Translations under genes and position numbers: made by a program
The notes under the pieces: model-generated
The model's input: the letters and a program-made list of their open reading frames with translations, nothing else
Database searches by the model: none
Told to the model about the DNA's origin: nothing
Part shown: piece by piece, positions 26,256 through 36,413 of the stretch
Layout: every line of letters begins with the position of its first letter
Position numbering within the stretch: position 1 is the first letter of the stretch
Assembly: GCF_014836955.1 (NCBI RefSeq)
Contig: NZ_JACSPV010000012.1
Span: 60,142-124,141 of the forward strand
DNA: 64,000 bases
Direction of reading: 5' to 3'
From: Bacillus norwichensis
Lineage (GTDB): Bacteria > Bacillota > Bacilli > Bacillales > Bacillaceae_C

Positions 26256-26527
26256 ATCTTAATATAGTGAACGACTATGATGGAGAAAAGTAACCGGAGG
26301 ACGCTTACAGGGAGAAAGTGCCATGACTGCAAGCACTTTTAGCTGGGAATCCAGGTGAAAAATTCACCTCCTGAGTCGGCATCGGGACCGTCATTACAAA
26401 TGTTTATCTGTAATTTCGTAAAGATGCACCGGCCTTGCCGTTATGACAATGAAGTGAACATGAGAATGTTTATAAGGGTGGTACCGCGACCATAGCCTCG
26501 TCCCTTTTTGGGGGCGGGCTTTTTTTA
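26256..26527 (+). promoter_or_regulatory. T-box riboswitch (phenylalanine) controlling pheST
   Basis: Stem-I region GGAGAAAAGTAACC...GAGTCGGC contains TTC, a phenylalanine codon, at 26363 as specifier. The T-box AGGGTGGTACCGCG follows at 26475. An 11-bp terminator stem AGCCTCGTCCC/GGGGGCGGGCT precedes eight T residues. Uncharged tRNA-Phe would promote readthrough. Confidence 0.94.
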
Positions 26528-26587
26528 TTGTCTTCGTTTCGGCTTGACCGTAACTTTTTATTGGATTAAAAGAAGGAGGATATATAA

Positions 26588-27625
26588 ATGGAGCAAAAGT
26601 TGAAAGAACTGGAGCGGAAGGCTCTTGAGGAAGTTAGAGCTGCTTCAGATTTAAAAGAGTTGAACCAAGTGCGCGTCTCTTATCTTGGAAAAAAAGGACC
26701 GATTACTGAAGTATTGCGGGGAATGGGGAAACTGTCGGCAGAAGAGCGGCCAAAAATGGGAGCTCTCGGAAATATGATCAGAGAAACCATTACAAAGGCG
26801 CTTGAAAACAAGAATCGTGAACTTGAGAATGAGGCTGTAGCCAAGAAACTGGAAGCCGAAACGATTGATGTGACACTTCCGGGAAGGGCTGTAGCAACTG
26901 GAAATCGCCATCCACTTACAAAAATCATCGAAGAAATCGAGGATTTGTTCATTGGGATGGGATATAAAGTAGCGGAAGGGCCTGAAGTTGAGCACGATTA
27001 TTATAACTTTGAGGCTTTGAATTTGCCGAAAGGGCATCCGGCTCGCGATATGCAGGACTCTTTTTATATTACTGAAGAAATTTTAATGCGTACCCATACA
27101 TCGCCGGTTCAGGCCAGAACGATGGAAAAGCATGAAGGTAAAGGGCCTGTTAAAATCATTTGCCCGGGAAAAGTGTACCGGCGTGACAATGATGATGCCA
27201 CACACTCTCATCAATTCATGCAGATTGAAGGACTTGTCGTCGATGAAAATATCACAATGGGTGATTTAAAAGGAACGCTTGAAGTATTCGCGAAAAAGAT
27301 TTTCGGTGCTGACCGTGAAATTCGTTTGCGCCCAAGCTTCTTCCCATTCACAGAGCCTTCTGTGGAAATGGATATTTCCTGCAAAATTTGTCATGGAGAA
27401 GGCTGCCGGGTATGTAAACAAACTGGTTGGATCGAAGTGTTGGGTGCAGGTATGGTTCATCCAAACGTTTTGGAAATGGCTGGTTTCGATTCGAAGAAAT
27501 ATACAGGTTTCGCTTTTGGAATGGGGCCTGATCGGATTGCTATGCTGAAATACGGAATTGACGATATTCGCCATTTCTATACGAATGATATCCGGTTCCT
27601 CAAACAATTTGCTGTTCAAGAATAA
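26588..27625 (+). CDS. pheS: Phenylalanyl-tRNA synthetase alpha subunit
   Basis: Catalytic alpha subunit (345 residues) of the alpha2-beta2 class II enzyme. An N-terminal coiled coil binds tRNA (about 1-85). Motif 1 is in the [19 protein letters not shown] region and motif 2 in [34 protein letters not shown] is the phenylalanine-binding block, and motif 3 is [19 protein letters not shown] short cysteine-rich insert ([12 protein letters not shown]) is typical of the family. The ATG follows AGAAGGAGGATATATAA. pheT starts 18 nt after the stop. Confidence 0.98.
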   Translation: MEQKLKELERKALEEVRAASDLKELNQVRVSYLGKKGPITEVLRGMGKLSAEERPKMGALGNMIRETITKALENKNRELENEAVAKKLEAETIDVTLPGRAVATGNRHPLTKIIEEIEDLFIGMGYKVAEGPEVEHDYYNFEALNLPKGHPARDMQDSFYITEEILMRTHTSPVQARTMEKHEGKGPVKIICPGKVYRRDNDDATHSHQFMQIEGLVVDENITMGDLKGTLEVFAKKIFGADREIRLRPSFFPFTEPSVEMDISCKICHGEGCRVCKQTGWIEVLGAGMVHPNVLEMAGFDSKKYTGFAFGMGPDRIAMLKYGIDDIRHFYTNDIRFLKQFAVQE

Positions 27626-27642
27626 TTCGGGAGGTTAAACAC

Positions 27643-30057
27643 ATGTTGGTTTCATATAAATGGCTGCAGGATTATGTCAATTTAAATGGTGTTTCCGCAG
27701 CTGAATTAGCTGAAAAAATAACAAGAAGCGGTATTGAAGTAGATGGAATTGAAAAATTAAGTGATGGAGTGAAGGATGTCGTTGTTGGTGAAGTCCTTGA
27801 TTGCACTCAGCATCCACAAGCCGATAAATTGAAAATGTGTCAGGTGGATATTGGTGAAGAAGAGCCTGTCCAAATCATTTGTGGGGCGCCAAATGTCGCT
27901 AAAGGACAAAAGGTACCTGTCGCAAAAGTGGGCGCCGTTCTTCCAGGTAATTTTAAAATAAAAAGAGCGAAGCTCCGCGGCGAAGAATCAAATGGAATGA
28001 TCTGTTCACTTCAGGAGCTTGGCTTTGAAGGAAAGCTTGTACCAAAAGAATTCGCCGAAGGAATCTATGTATTCCCTGCAGACGCAGAGGTTGGCTCTGA
28101 TGCTTTGTCATTTTTAAACATGGACGATGAAGTACTTGAGCTTGATCTGACTCCCAATCGTGCAGATGCGCTTAGTATGATTGGCGTTGCTTATGAAACA
28201 GCAGCTATTTTGGGGAAAACGGTTCAGTTACCGGAAAGTACCTATGAAGTTTCTAAAGAGAAAGCTTCTGACTATATTTCTGTTAAAGTAAAAGCTCCGA
28301 AGGAAAATCCGCTTTATACAGCAAAAGTTATAAAAAATGTGAAAATTGGACCTTCGCCATTATGGATGCAGGGACGTCTAATGTCAGCAGGTATTCGGCC
28401 TCATAATAATGTCGTTGATATCACAAACTATATTTTACTTGAATATGGTCAGCCCCTTCATGCTTTCGACTATGACCGGTTCGGTTCAAAGGAAGTGGTT
28501 GTCCGTCTAGCAACAGAAGGTGAGAAGATCACAACGCTTGATGATACGGAGCGCACATTGACTTCTGATCAGCTTGTCATTACGAATGGAACTGTTCCAG
28601 TAGCACTCGCAGGTGTGATGGGAGGAGCGGATTCAGAAGTATGCGATGAAACTACAACCATTTTGTTGGAGTCCGCTTATTTTACAGGTGGATCGATACG
28701 GAGCACGTCAAAATATCATGGCCTAAGAAGTGAAGCGAGCAGCCGCTATGAGAAAGGTGTAGATCCGAATAGGGTAAAACCGGCAGCAGAGCGTGCAGCT
28801 GAGTTAATAGCAAAGTATGCTGGTGGAGAAGTGCTTGAAGGGCTTGTGGAAGATGACCAGTTAACAATCGAGCCAGCGATTGTATCGATTTCTTTGGAGA
28901 AAATTAATCGTGTTCTCGGTACGGACATCACTTCAGCAGAAGTTATGAAGATTTTTGAAAGACTGCAGTTCGAAGTAGTAGTCGAAGAAGATGTATTTAC
29001 TGTCACTGTACCAACCCGCAGAGGAGACATTACAATCGAAGAGGACTTGGTTGAAGAGGTTGCGCGTCTATATGGATATGACCAACTTCCGAAAACTCTG
29101 CCTAGAGGAGAAGCAACTCCAGGTGGTTTAAGCAAACTCCAAGAAAAACGCAGAACAGTAAGAGGCGTCTTTGAAGGAGCTGGCTTGTTTCAAGCAATTA
29201 CCTACTCTTTGACTAGCGAAGAAAAGGCAGCAATGTTTTCAATTGAAAAGCGTCCACCTGTCACGCTGTCTATGCCGATGAGTGAAGAGCGAAGTCGGTT
29301 GAGATTAAGTCTTGTTCCACAAATGCTTGAAGCCATATCGTATAATGTGGCCAGGAAAAATGAATCAATTGCCCTTTACGAAATCGGCTCGGTCTTTTTG
29401 AATGAAGGTGAAGGCAAGCAGCCGGAAGAACGGGAGCATATTGCCGGAGCTGTTACAGGCTTGTGGGTGGATAATGCTTGGCAGGGGGAGAAAAAGCCGG
29501 TTGACTTTTATGTAGTCAAAGGAATCCTGGAAGGCTTATTTAAGAAGCTGGGGCTTGAAGAACATATCTCCTGGCAGGCTGTTCAAATGGATGGTATGCA
29601 TCCGGGACGAACAGCGGAAGTCTTAGTGGATGGAGAAGTTATCGGATTTGCTGGACAGGTTCATCCCAACTTGCAAAAGGACCTTGACCTGAAGGAGACT
29701 TATGTATTTGAAATTCAGGCTGAACCAGTTTTTGATTACGAGCTTCCTGAATTGCGATATGTGCCAATCCCGCGTTACCCATCAATTACACGAGACATTG
29801 CACTTGTTGTGGATAAGGATGTCCATGCAGCAATGCTCGAATCAATCATTAAAGATTCTGGTAAAAAGCTGCTGACAGACGTTCATGTATTCGACCTCTA
29901 TGAAGGAAAAAATATGGAAGAGGGCAAAAAATCAATTGCTTTCTCATTGACCTATGCTGATCCTGAAAGAACGCTAACGGATGAGGAAGTTACAAAAATC
30001 CATGAAAAAGTGTTGGCAGCATTAAAAGAAAAAGCTGGTGCAGAGCTGCGCAGCTAA
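27643..30057 (+). CDS. pheT: Phenylalanyl-tRNA synthetase beta subunit
   Basis: Beta subunit, 804 residues, the usual Bacillus length. An N-terminal EMAP/tRNA-binding domain (about 40-150) contains [25 protein letters not shown]3/B4 editing domain residues include [26 protein letters not shown]5 is a DNA-binding-like fold and the C-terminal FDX-ACB domain (about 710-804, with [14 protein letters not shown]) contacts tRNA. The ATG follows CGGGAGGTTAAACAC. End of the pheST operon, with a terminator downstream. Confidence 0.98.
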   Translation: MLVSYKWLQDYVNLNGVSAAELAEKITRSGIEVDGIEKLSDGVKDVVVGEVLDCTQHPQADKLKMCQVDIGEEEPVQIICGAPNVAKGQKVPVAKVGAVLPGNFKIKRAKLRGEESNGMICSLQELGFEGKLVPKEFAEGIYVFPADAEVGSDALSFLNMDDEVLELDLTPNRADALSMIGVAYETAAILGKTVQLPESTYEVSKEKASDYISVKVKAPKENPLYTAKVIKNVKIGPSPLWMQGRLMSAGIRPHNNVVDITNYILLEYGQPLHAFDYDRFGSKEVVVRLATEGEKITTLDDTERTLTSDQLVITNGTVPVALAGVMGGADSEVCDETTTILLESAYFTGGSIRSTSKYHGLRSEASSRYEKGVDPNRVKPAAERAAELIAKYAGGEVLEGLVEDDQLTIEPAIVSISLEKINRVLGTDITSAEVMKIFERLQFEVVVEEDVFTVTVPTRRGDITIEEDLVEEVARLYGYDQLPKTLPRGEATPGGLSKLQEKRRTVRGVFEGAGLFQAITYSLTSEEKAAMFSIEKRPPVTLSMPMSEERSRLRLSLVPQMLEAISYNVARKNESIALYEIGSVFLNEGEGKQPEEREHIAGAVTGLWVDNAWQGEKKPVDFYVVKGILEGLFKKLGLEEHISWQAVQMDGMHPGRTAEVLVDGEVIGFAGQVHPNLQKDLDLKETYVFEIQAEPVFDYELPELRYVPIPRYPSITRDIALVVDKDVHAAMLESIIKDSGKKLLTDVHVFDLYEGKNMEEGKKSIAFSLTYADPERTLTDEEVTKIHEKVLAALKEKAGAELRS

Positions 30058-30111
30058 AGGCAAGAAGTGTTCATCATCTCTAATCGGGCTTTCTAAAAAG
30101 CTTCTTAAAGT

Positions 30112-30160
30112 AAATCAGTCGGACGAAAACGATTTTTGTTTTTTGACCGACTGATTTTTG
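30112..30160 (+). terminator. pheST terminator
   Basis: An 11-bp stem AAATCAGTCGG/CCGACTGATTT with a 24-nt T-rich loop and TTG. The following 30160-30486 interval has an extended -10-like TGATAGAAT at 30333 but no recognised gene. Confidence 0.75.
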
Positions 30161-30486
30161 TAATTTGGGTTTGAACTACGTTTAATGATGAACATTCTTA
30201 CTGAGACCTTCTCCAAACAATCGTGCCCCAATTTTACCGAAAGCTTTTAATGGCAGCTGCAAAGGACCTGACCTTCACTTTATCCCTTTTTTAATGATTT
30301 TTATGGATTGAGGGAGATGCTTGGCTGAAATGTGATAGAATGTCCTTATAAAGGAAATCGTTCTATTAAGTGGCGCCGGTTTGTTTTGTCTAAAAGGCAT
30401 AGGCCTCCATGATCTAATGTTTTTTTAAAACCCCTAAACCTGTTTCATCCTTCATGGTCATCCATGGAAGGGGGAGGAGGATTTTT

Positions 30487-31344
30487 GTGAATTGGAATGT
30501 TTTCTCAGGCTTTACTTGGTACGAGATGTGGAGCCCGATAACGTTTATAGTCATTGCATTAGTTTCAGTCATTTATGCAAAAAAAATCATGCATTCTTCC
30601 AACTATAAGGTGACGAAGAAACAAATGGCTTACTATTATACAGCGGCAGTTTTGTTTTATATTGTTAAAGGAAGTCCGTTCAAAGTAGCTGCAGACTCTT
30701 TTGCTTTCAGTGCTCATGTAATCGAGGTCATGACAGTATTGTTCATTGTACTGCCATTGTTTATTTTAAGTATGCCTCCCCAATGGATTCGACAATACTT
30801 CTGGAACCATAGGCTGAAATTTACGATTAAGCTGCTAGGACACCCATGGATGGCTGCATTGCTGTTTAACGGAGCGTTAACAGTTTATTTTGCTCCGCCA
30901 ATATTCAACCTAATTCAGCAAAGTACAGTTCTTTCGATTAGCAGCCAAGTTTTTCTGGTTTTTACGGGCTTTTTGATGTGGTGGACGATTATCATGCCAT
31001 TACCGGAGATTAGCAAATTCTCGTATTTTACGAGGGTGGCGTATATTTTTTTGAACTCAGTTTTGCTGATGCCGATTGGAATTTTTCTGCTTATTGGGAT
31101 AACAGAGGAACATTATACGTTATATACAGCAGTGGCTGGAGAAATGTTCCCATCGCTGTCAGCAGTTTACGACCAGCAGCTTGGCGGAGGTATTTTGAAA
31201 GTCATCCAGCTCACAAGCTATGGGATTGCACTTTTTTGTCTCATCGGAAACTGGAGTAAGAAAGAAGATGAGCGTGAAGGACAGATTGATGATGAAAATA
31301 TTCGTGTTGTCCAAGGTGTAGTGATTCATTTGCCGAAAAAATAA
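30487..31344 (+). CDS. CtaG-family membrane protein
   Basis: A polytopic membrane protein of about 285 residues of the caa3-type cytochrome-oxidase assembly factor (CtaG) family. It has about seven hydrophobic segments, an N-terminal FSGFTWYEMWSPITF segment, the family block AFSAHVIEVMTVLFIVLPLFILSMPP and a central LGHPWMAALLFN segment. It is an isolated member, not next to ctaCDEF, so assembly of oxidase copper centres is not assured. The GTG start has GGAGGAGG six bases upstream; the in-frame ATG 11 codons earlier would read through that Shine-Dalgarno. It opens the accessory block between pheT and rnhC. Confidence 0.8.
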   Translation: MNWNVFSGFTWYEMWSPITFIVIALVSVIYAKKIMHSSNYKVTKKQMAYYYTAAVLFYIVKGSPFKVAADSFAFSAHVIEVMTVLFIVLPLFILSMPPQWIRQYFWNHRLKFTIKLLGHPWMAALLFNGALTVYFAPPIFNLIQQSTVLSISSQVFLVFTGFLMWWTIIMPLPEISKFSYFTRVAYIFLNSVLLMPIGIFLLIGITEEHYTLYTAVAGEMFPSLSAVYDQQLGGGILKVIQLTSYGIALFCLIGNWSKKEDEREGQIDDENIRVVQGVVIHLPKK

Positions 31345-31384
31345 AAGCTGCTGTGGATTAAAAATGCCGACAGCAGCTTTTTAG
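31343..31384. terminator. Bidirectional terminator between the CtaG-like and NRDE genes
   Basis: AAAAGCTGCTGT/ACAGCAGCTTTT, a 12-bp stem with a 15-nt loop. A and T runs on both sides suit two convergent genes. Confidence 0.85.
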
Positions 31385-31386
31385 TT

Positions 31387-32145
31387 TTACTTAGATATAA
31401 ACGTGAACTCTTTCTCATCAATCTCATGGGGCATAAACGTCTTTTCAATAAAATGGATTTTTTGATGTTGATCAATGGTCAGAACAGTTGAGCAGCGTGT
31501 CCCATAATCAGGACTTTTAATAAAAATGGATGATAGTGTTTTTTCAAGCTGTAATGGAACGCCGGTTTGCGGTAATTTCTCTTCCGGAGCTGTTTCTTGA
31601 TCACCAAGGAGAGAGAATAGCCGTTCATGATTGAATTCGTTATCAAGTATTTGTTTTAATGTTTGTTTGCCTTTTTCAACTTTAGGCCACGGAGTATCTA
31701 GCTGGTCATTGCTCAGCCCATAAATTCCAGGTTCTAGCTGTTTGATTTCATTCCCGATATTAGAGTAATACATCAAGCTGTCCCCATCTGAAACGAATAA
31801 ATTGAACCCTCTATAGTCCAAACTTACTTGCTGAAGCTTTTTTAAAAATTCGAGAGAGGTTTCATCACCGGCCAAAAAGTCGCGAACGATATGTCCCCTT
31901 GATTTTTTGTCTGTTTTATCGAATTCCGAAGGGTTTCTATAATTGGTCAGCGCGGCAAATCTGCCAGTCCGGGTGACGCCCATCCAAGTGCCCATTTTCT
32001 CCAAATCCCTTCCGGCTAAAATGGAAGGATGGTCCTTCCAAAAATATGCCGCCTTAGCAGGACGTTTGTAAAATTCGTCTCGATTTGCTGCTGTAATCAA
32101 GTTATATTGTGGATGGCAGCGATAAGCAATAAAAATGATACACAT
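31387..32145 (-). CDS. NRDE (TANGO2-like) family protein
   Basis: A 252-residue protein of the NRDE/TANGO2 family. The N-terminal MCIIFIAY is an N-terminal-nucleophile-like start with Cys2. The defining AANRDEFYKRP motif follows near residue 20, then GRDLEKMGTWMGVTRTGRFAALTNYR and GLSNDQLDTPWPKVEKGK. Eukaryotic TANGO2 has been linked to heme and lipid handling; the bacterial role is unclear. The ATG follows TTGGGGAGATTTT. Convergent with the CtaG-like gene; repeat C units lie upstream. Confidence 0.88.
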   Translation of the reverse strand: MCIIFIAYRCHPQYNLITAANRDEFYKRPAKAAYFWKDHPSILAGRDLEKMGTWMGVTRTGRFAALTNYRNPSEFDKTDKKSRGHIVRDFLAGDETSLEFLKKLQQVSLDYRGFNLFVSDGDSLMYYSNIGNEIKQLEPGIYGLSNDQLDTPWPKVEKGKQTLKQILDNEFNHERLFSLLGDQETAPEEKLPQTGVPLQLEKTLSSIFIKSPDYGTRCSTVLTIDQHQKIHFIEKTFMPHEIDEKEFTFISK

Positions 32146-32180
32146 AAAATCTCCCCAATTTTGAAAAGGAATGTCCTATC

Positions 32181-32262
32181 CTGCATTAACGCGTTACCGC
32201 ATCGGGGGTCAGACCCCTATCCTACTTTAACGCGTTACCGCACTGGGGGTCAGACCCCTAAT
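32181..32262 (+). repeat. Repeat family C: two tandem GGGGGTCAGACCCCT units
   Basis: Two units of about 41 bp, each with TTAACGCGTTACCGCA followed by the palindromic GGGGGTCAGACCCCT. They are inverted relative to the pair after thrS. The last unit overlaps the end of the MFS gene and supplies its stop codon. Confidence 0.88.
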
Positions 32263-33617
32263 TTTTCTAATTTTGTTCCACGGCCCGGCAGCCTAATTGA
32301 TAGGAAAAGTACTAGAGCACAGAAAACAAGGCAGATCAGCGCGACGTTATGCAGGTGCTGGATGTCCAAATGGCGGTTAAAGGCCAATCCCAGTAGGCTG
32401 GATGATAGGATAGATCCCAAATATCGGCTTGTTTGGAATAGCCCCGATGCTGATCCTGTATCCTCCGGCCTGACGTGCTCATAAAGGGCTGTCTGCATGG
32501 AAATGTTGCTGAATCCGTTGCTCATTCCCAAAACGGCCATGATGACTAGCAGCCAAGAAAGAGATGACGTGTCATGCAAGGTAAGCAGAAGTGCTGTTCC
32601 GGTTAAAAGAATCGACGATCCGATAATCAGAGCGGGCTTAGGCCCATGGCGGTCAATCAGCCTTCCTACAAACGGCGATACAATGACGCCGAATCCTGCC
32701 AAGGCAAGCATAATTAGGCCGGTATCTCCAGGACTGTATTTTTTGACTTGTTGTAGGAACGTCGGAAAACCGAAGAAATAACAATAATAAACAAGATTAA
32801 CAGTGATAAATTGAAGGTAAATCAGCGTGACAGTTGGATTCTTTTTTAGTCTATTGACATCAATAAAAGGCTCTGTCTGTCTCTTTTCATAATAATAAAA
32901 GCTAACAGATGCAACAGCAAAGATTATAAATGCCCACCAATGAATCTGTGTATCCAATGATAAAAGAAACAGAATTAGACCAATCACTGCAATGATAAAC
33001 AGGCTGATGCCAAGAAAGTCGATACGCGCCAGCTCGAATTTTCCTTGTCCTTTTTCAGGTAAAATAAAAATGGCCATGATAAATGAGACAATGATAAAGG
33101 GAAAGTTTACAATGAAAATGGAAGGCCAGTCCCATGAATCAATTAATAGTCCACCTATGGATGGACCAAAAGCGGCGGAAGTAGAAGCAAAAATTGAAAG
33201 CGTCGCCAAGGCTTTAGCCTGTCCTTTTGTAATGCTTGTTCGCACCATACTCATTCCACTCGGAAATAAGGTGGAGCTGCCAATTGCCTGAAGTGCCCGG
33301 CACCCAAGTAAAAAAGGAAAGTTGGGAGAGAATGGTGCCAACATTGAAGCGGTTGCAACCGTAACAAGTCCAGCAAGAAACATTCTCTTTGGTCCGAACA
33401 TATCGCTCAATTTTCCCATGACGGGCTGACCTGCGGCACTGGCAAGATAAAATACTGAAATTAGCCAGGAAGCATCGGCAAATGTAAGTTCGAAATCCTC
33501 CTGCATCCGTGTCAAGGCTACAGAAATCATAGATGAATTCAATGGGTTCAATAATGTGCCGAGACCAATGGTTAAAACAAGAACCCATGGTTTATGCGTT
33601 TTCTTAGTTCCTGCCAT
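32250..33617 (-). CDS. MFS drug-exporter-like transporter
   Basis: A 455-residue major-facilitator transporter of the drug:H+ antiporter type, with about 12-14 membrane segments. Motif A reads GKLSDMFGPKRMFLAG, the first helix holds GTLLNPLNSSMISVALTRMQ, and the motif C region is FASTSAAFGPSIGGLLID. A second-half motif A copy is GRLIDRHGPKPALI. The last residues LGV and the TGA stop are read from the repeat C palindrome. The ATG follows CAGGTGATTCGTA. The substrate cannot be read from sequence. Confidence 0.88.
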   Translation of the reverse strand: MAGTKKTHKPWVLVLTIGLGTLLNPLNSSMISVALTRMQEDFELTFADASWLISVFYLASAAGQPVMGKLSDMFGPKRMFLAGLVTVATASMLAPFSPNFPFLLGCRALQAIGSSTLFPSGMSMVRTSITKGQAKALATLSIFASTSAAFGPSIGGLLIDSWDWPSIFIVNFPFIIVSFIMAIFILPEKGQGKFELARIDFLGISLFIIAVIGLILFLLSLDTQIHWWAFIIFAVASVSFYYYEKRQTEPFIDVNRLKKNPTVTLIYLQFITVNLVYYCYFFGFPTFLQQVKKYSPGDTGLIMLALAGFGVIVSPFVGRLIDRHGPKPALIIGSSILLTGTALLLTLHDTSSLSWLLVIMAVLGMSNGFSNISMQTALYEHVRPEDTGSASGLFQTSRYLGSILSSSLLGLAFNRHLDIQHLHNVALICLVFCALVLFLSIRLPGRGTKLEKLGV

Positions 33618-33763
33618 TACGAATCACCTGACTTTTCTCATCCGTTGCGTTAAAAATCATCCTAACGATTTATTTAAATATAGTCAATTAATTGGCATTT
33701 TTAGCCTATTTAATTCAATTAGAATAGTTTTTTTTCATTTTACGGAGGTCAGATTATTGTAGA

Positions 33764-33916
33764 GTGAGACCGCGTCTTTCGGGATGCAGGACAGCATTTG
33801 ACAAAAGCCTGCCTACCCAAAGGTTGCAAGAATACGCAAAACGGCCCATTGATGGTCATGTCAGTTATATTTCAGATGTATATCGATTGTTAGTGGAGGT
33901 CTATCATATTGGATGA
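33764..33916 (+). other. Unassigned 50-codon open frame in the intergenic region
   Basis: A GTG-started frame of 50 codons lies in the 366-bp gap between the MFS and sugar-dehydrogenase genes. A GGAGG occurs 13 nt upstream, too far for a good Shine-Dalgarno. The product (middle part IDGHVSYISDVYRLLVEVYH) matches nothing I recognise. It could be a gene remnant or chance. Confidence 0.2.
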
Positions 33917-33983
33917 ATCATGAAGGAAATGGATCAGGTCGTAAGAAAATATCTAAAGATTGTCTAGGGAATGGAGGGCTAAA

Positions 33984-35042
33984 ATGAAAAGGTTTTTTCT
34001 GATTTCGCTCATATTATTTCAGGCTGCTTGTTCACAATCCAAATTGATTGATGATAGTGAAGAGGAGAATCAGCCAGCATCTGGAATGATTATTGAGGCT
34101 CGGTTTGCTGATCAGCTGGAAATACCTTGGTCCATTACGAAGAAAAACTCTACTTTTTTTATAAGTGAACGAAATGGAACAATAGCCGAAATAGCAGTTA
34201 AGTCTGCGAAGGTAAAACGTGAACCAGTCCTATTGAATAAGACTTTATACACTAAGGGAGAAGGGGGCTTCCTTGGTTTTGAGCTGATACCAGATACGAA
34301 TGTTGAAGCATTGGCCTACCATACCTATATAGAGGATGGCGAGGTTTTGAATCGTCTGGTACGATTGCGAAAAGATGAGGATCAATGGTTTGAAATGGCA
34401 GCATTGTTGGAAGGGATACCGGGTGCCGATATCCATAATGGGGGCAGGGTGAAACTAGGTCCGGACGACAAGGTATATGTGACAACTGGAGATGCAGCAA
34501 AACCTGAGCTTGCCCAGCAATTGGAAAGTTTTGCAGGGAAAATCTTGCGGTTGGAAATGGACGGTTCTGTTCCAGAAGACAATCCATTTACAGGCTCGCC
34601 GATCTATTCACTCGGACACCGTAATCCCCAGGGCCTGGCATGGGACGAGACAGGTCAGTTATATGCAGCTGAGCATGGACAAAGTGCCCATGATGAAATC
34701 AATAAAATTGAATCCGGACATAATTATGGATGGCCGATTATTCAAGGTGGTGAAGAAGGTAACGGAATGGAGTCTCCCTTATTTCATACAAATGGAAATA
34801 CCTGGGCGCCAAGTGGAATAGCTTATCACGATGGTAGACTCTATATCGCTAATCTCCGTGGAGAGGCTGTAAGAATTTTTGATTTGCAAAATAAGAAGGA
34901 GGAAATTTTTGCAAATGGAAATGGCCGTATCCGAGATGTTATCATTGAAAAAGGAACACTATATTATATTACAAATAATACAGATGGAAGAGGTAAGCCT
35001 TCAGCAAACGACGACCAATTGATCGGTATGTCCCTGCAATAG
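33984..35042 (+). CDS. PQQ-type soluble sugar dehydrogenase, lipoprotein
   Basis: A 352-residue predicted lipoprotein of the glucose/sorbosone dehydrogenase (GSDH) beta-propeller family. The signal peptide ends in the lipobox LFQAAC (Cys13). Propeller blocks follow: LEIPWSITKKNSTFFISERNGTI, GEGGFLGFELIP, ADIHNGGRVKLGPDDKVYVTTGD, YSLGHRNPQGLAWD, AEHGQSAHDEINKIESGHNYGWP and a C-terminal IRDVIIEKGTLYYITNN. The His, Asp and Arg blocks that bind PQQ in this family are recognisable. The ATG follows GGAGGG. It would oxidise aldoses outside the membrane if PQQ is available; no PQQ synthesis genes are visible. Confidence 0.87.
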   Translation: MKRFFLISLILFQAACSQSKLIDDSEEENQPASGMIIEARFADQLEIPWSITKKNSTFFISERNGTIAEIAVKSAKVKREPVLLNKTLYTKGEGGFLGFELIPDTNVEALAYHTYIEDGEVLNRLVRLRKDEDQWFEMAALLEGIPGADIHNGGRVKLGPDDKVYVTTGDAAKPELAQQLESFAGKILRLEMDGSVPEDNPFTGSPIYSLGHRNPQGLAWDETGQLYAAEHGQSAHDEINKIESGHNYGWPIIQGGEEGNGMESPLFHTNGNTWAPSGIAYHDGRLYIANLRGEAVRIFDLQNKKEEIFANGNGRIRDVIIEKGTLYYITNNTDGRGKPSANDDQLIGMSLQ

Positions 35043-35050
35043 GGCGCATT

Positions 35051-35133
35051 TTTAACTTCATTCAGCAGAAGTCCCCCCACTTTCACTCGTGTTGTTGCAC
35101 TTGCTGACTTAGAAGTGGGAGACTCCTTTCGAA
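35051..35133 (+). repeat. Repeat family A, partial/variant copy A4
   Basis: Family A left end (TTTAACTTCATTCAGCAGAAG) is intact, then the sequence diverges. GTCCCCCCACTTTC pairs with AGAAGTGGGAGAC about 35 nt later, so a longer hairpin replaces the standard one. The right half of family A is absent. It starts 9 nt after the sugar-dehydrogenase stop. Confidence 0.7.
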
Positions 35134-35176
35134 AAGGTGTTAAAGATCACTCTACTGAATTAAGATTTAATAATCT

Positions 35177-35370
35177 AGCTGTGCCGAACAGGAAGTACAA
35201 GTGCCGGCGAAGCGACAGGACGTCGCTGGTGCAAGGATAAAGCTTGTCTAATCAAAATCGGCTAAGCTGCGCGCTTAAGTCTTTCTTATGAAAGCCGGAA
35301 TTGTTGAGAGGCTGACGTCGACTTCGCTTGACTCATACAAGTGAAGTGGCAGTGCACAGCCAGCCTTCCG
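35177..35370 (+). repeat. Repeat family B, copy B5
   Basis: It shares AGGAAGTACAAGTG, GGCGAAGCGACAGGACGTCG and a GACGTCGACTTCGCTTGAC-like right portion with B2 and B6. It lies between the sugar-dehydrogenase gene and the convergent rnhC. Confidence 0.65.
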
Positions 35371-35376
35371 TCTTTT

Positions 35377-36309
35377 CTACATCCTCGCCAGCTTTTTGGC
35401 TTTTTCTGTATTTGCAAAATGCAGTTTTGTGAACTTGTTCAATGCATGAATACCTTTTTCTTGAATGAGTCTGGCAGCAGCGTGGTCAACTTTTGCTCCT
35501 GCTCCTTTTGGTATTGTAAACCCGGCTTGTTTGCTTAATCCCTCAAAGGCGCGAATAAAAGCGTAACGGGCTATGATAGATGCCGCAGCTACTGCTAAAT
35601 GGATACCTTCTGCTTTCGTGCTGAAATAGACTCTTTCTTTCTGAATTACTTTTTGCCCTTTTAAGTGCTTGTAATAGACAGGAGCCTGGGCAAATTGATC
35701 AACCAGGATGGCATCTGGCTTTTCAGGTAAAATCTTCTCGAGAAGATAATGATGTACTTGGTTGTGCAGGATAGCCGTCATTTTTCCTTGTGTCATGCCT
35801 GATGCTTGAAGTTTGTTGTATTTTGGATTATCCAGCTTCAGTAGGCTATAAGGTAAAAAAGTGAGCAAGTCTTTGGCTATTTTAACAATTTGGGGGTCTG
35901 TCAAGTCTTTTGAGTCCTTAACGCCCAGTTCTTTCACGAGAGGAATCTGGTCGGATTTTACATATGCTGCCACGACAATGAGCGGCCCAAAGTAGTCGCC
36001 TTTTCCAACTTCGTCGGAGCCTATGATGGACAGACTTGAGATATTGTCTGGCAGTGGATTTCCTGATACCTTCGGTGAAGAAGAATGTTTTGCCTGTTTT
36101 GAGGCAGGTTTGCCCCATTGTGATGCTTCTTCTTCGTTTCTGGCTCCCTGAAACAGGACTTTCCCTGATTTATAGGCAGTGATGACGCAGCTGTTTTTCT
36201 TAGCAAAAAAGACACTTCCGGGAGGGGTTTTTTCCGATAGGTAAGGCTGATAATGTTGTTTCATCTTCTTAATTTCTTCCATTGTTGTTTGAATTACTGT
36301 ATTGGCCAT
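35377..36309 (-). CDS. rnhC: Ribonuclease HIII
   Basis: RNase HIII, 310 residues, cleaves RNA in RNA-DNA hybrids. An N-terminal substrate-binding TBP-like domain (about 1-85, ending near GARNEEEASQWG) precedes the RNase H fold with IIGSDEVGKGDYFGPLIV (catalytic Asp-Glu), VKDSKDLTD, ILVDQFA and AAASIIARYAF. The chosen ATG has CAGGAGG eight bases upstream; a 17-codon longer frame is open but lacks such a site. It faces the accessory block and is divergent from zapA. Confidence 0.95.
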   Translation of the reverse strand: MANTVIQTTMEEIKKMKQHYQPYLSEKTPPGSVFFAKKNSCVITAYKSGKVLFQGARNEEEASQWGKPASKQAKHSSSPKVSGNPLPDNISSLSIIGSDEVGKGDYFGPLIVVAAYVKSDQIPLVKELGVKDSKDLTDPQIVKIAKDLLTFLPYSLLKLDNPKYNKLQASGMTQGKMTAILHNQVHHYLLEKILPEKPDAILVDQFAQAPVYYKHLKGQKVIQKERVYFSTKAEGIHLAVAAASIIARYAFIRAFEGLSKQAGFTIPKGAGAKVDHAAARLIQEKGIHALNKFTKLHFANTEKAKKLARM

Positions 36310-36413
36310 AAGAGCATCCTCCTGATTTATAATTGCTGTATCCTGATAAATAATTCCCATCTTTTTTTATTCATGCTATGATATAAGATAGGATTTTTCA
36401 CATGGAAAAATAT

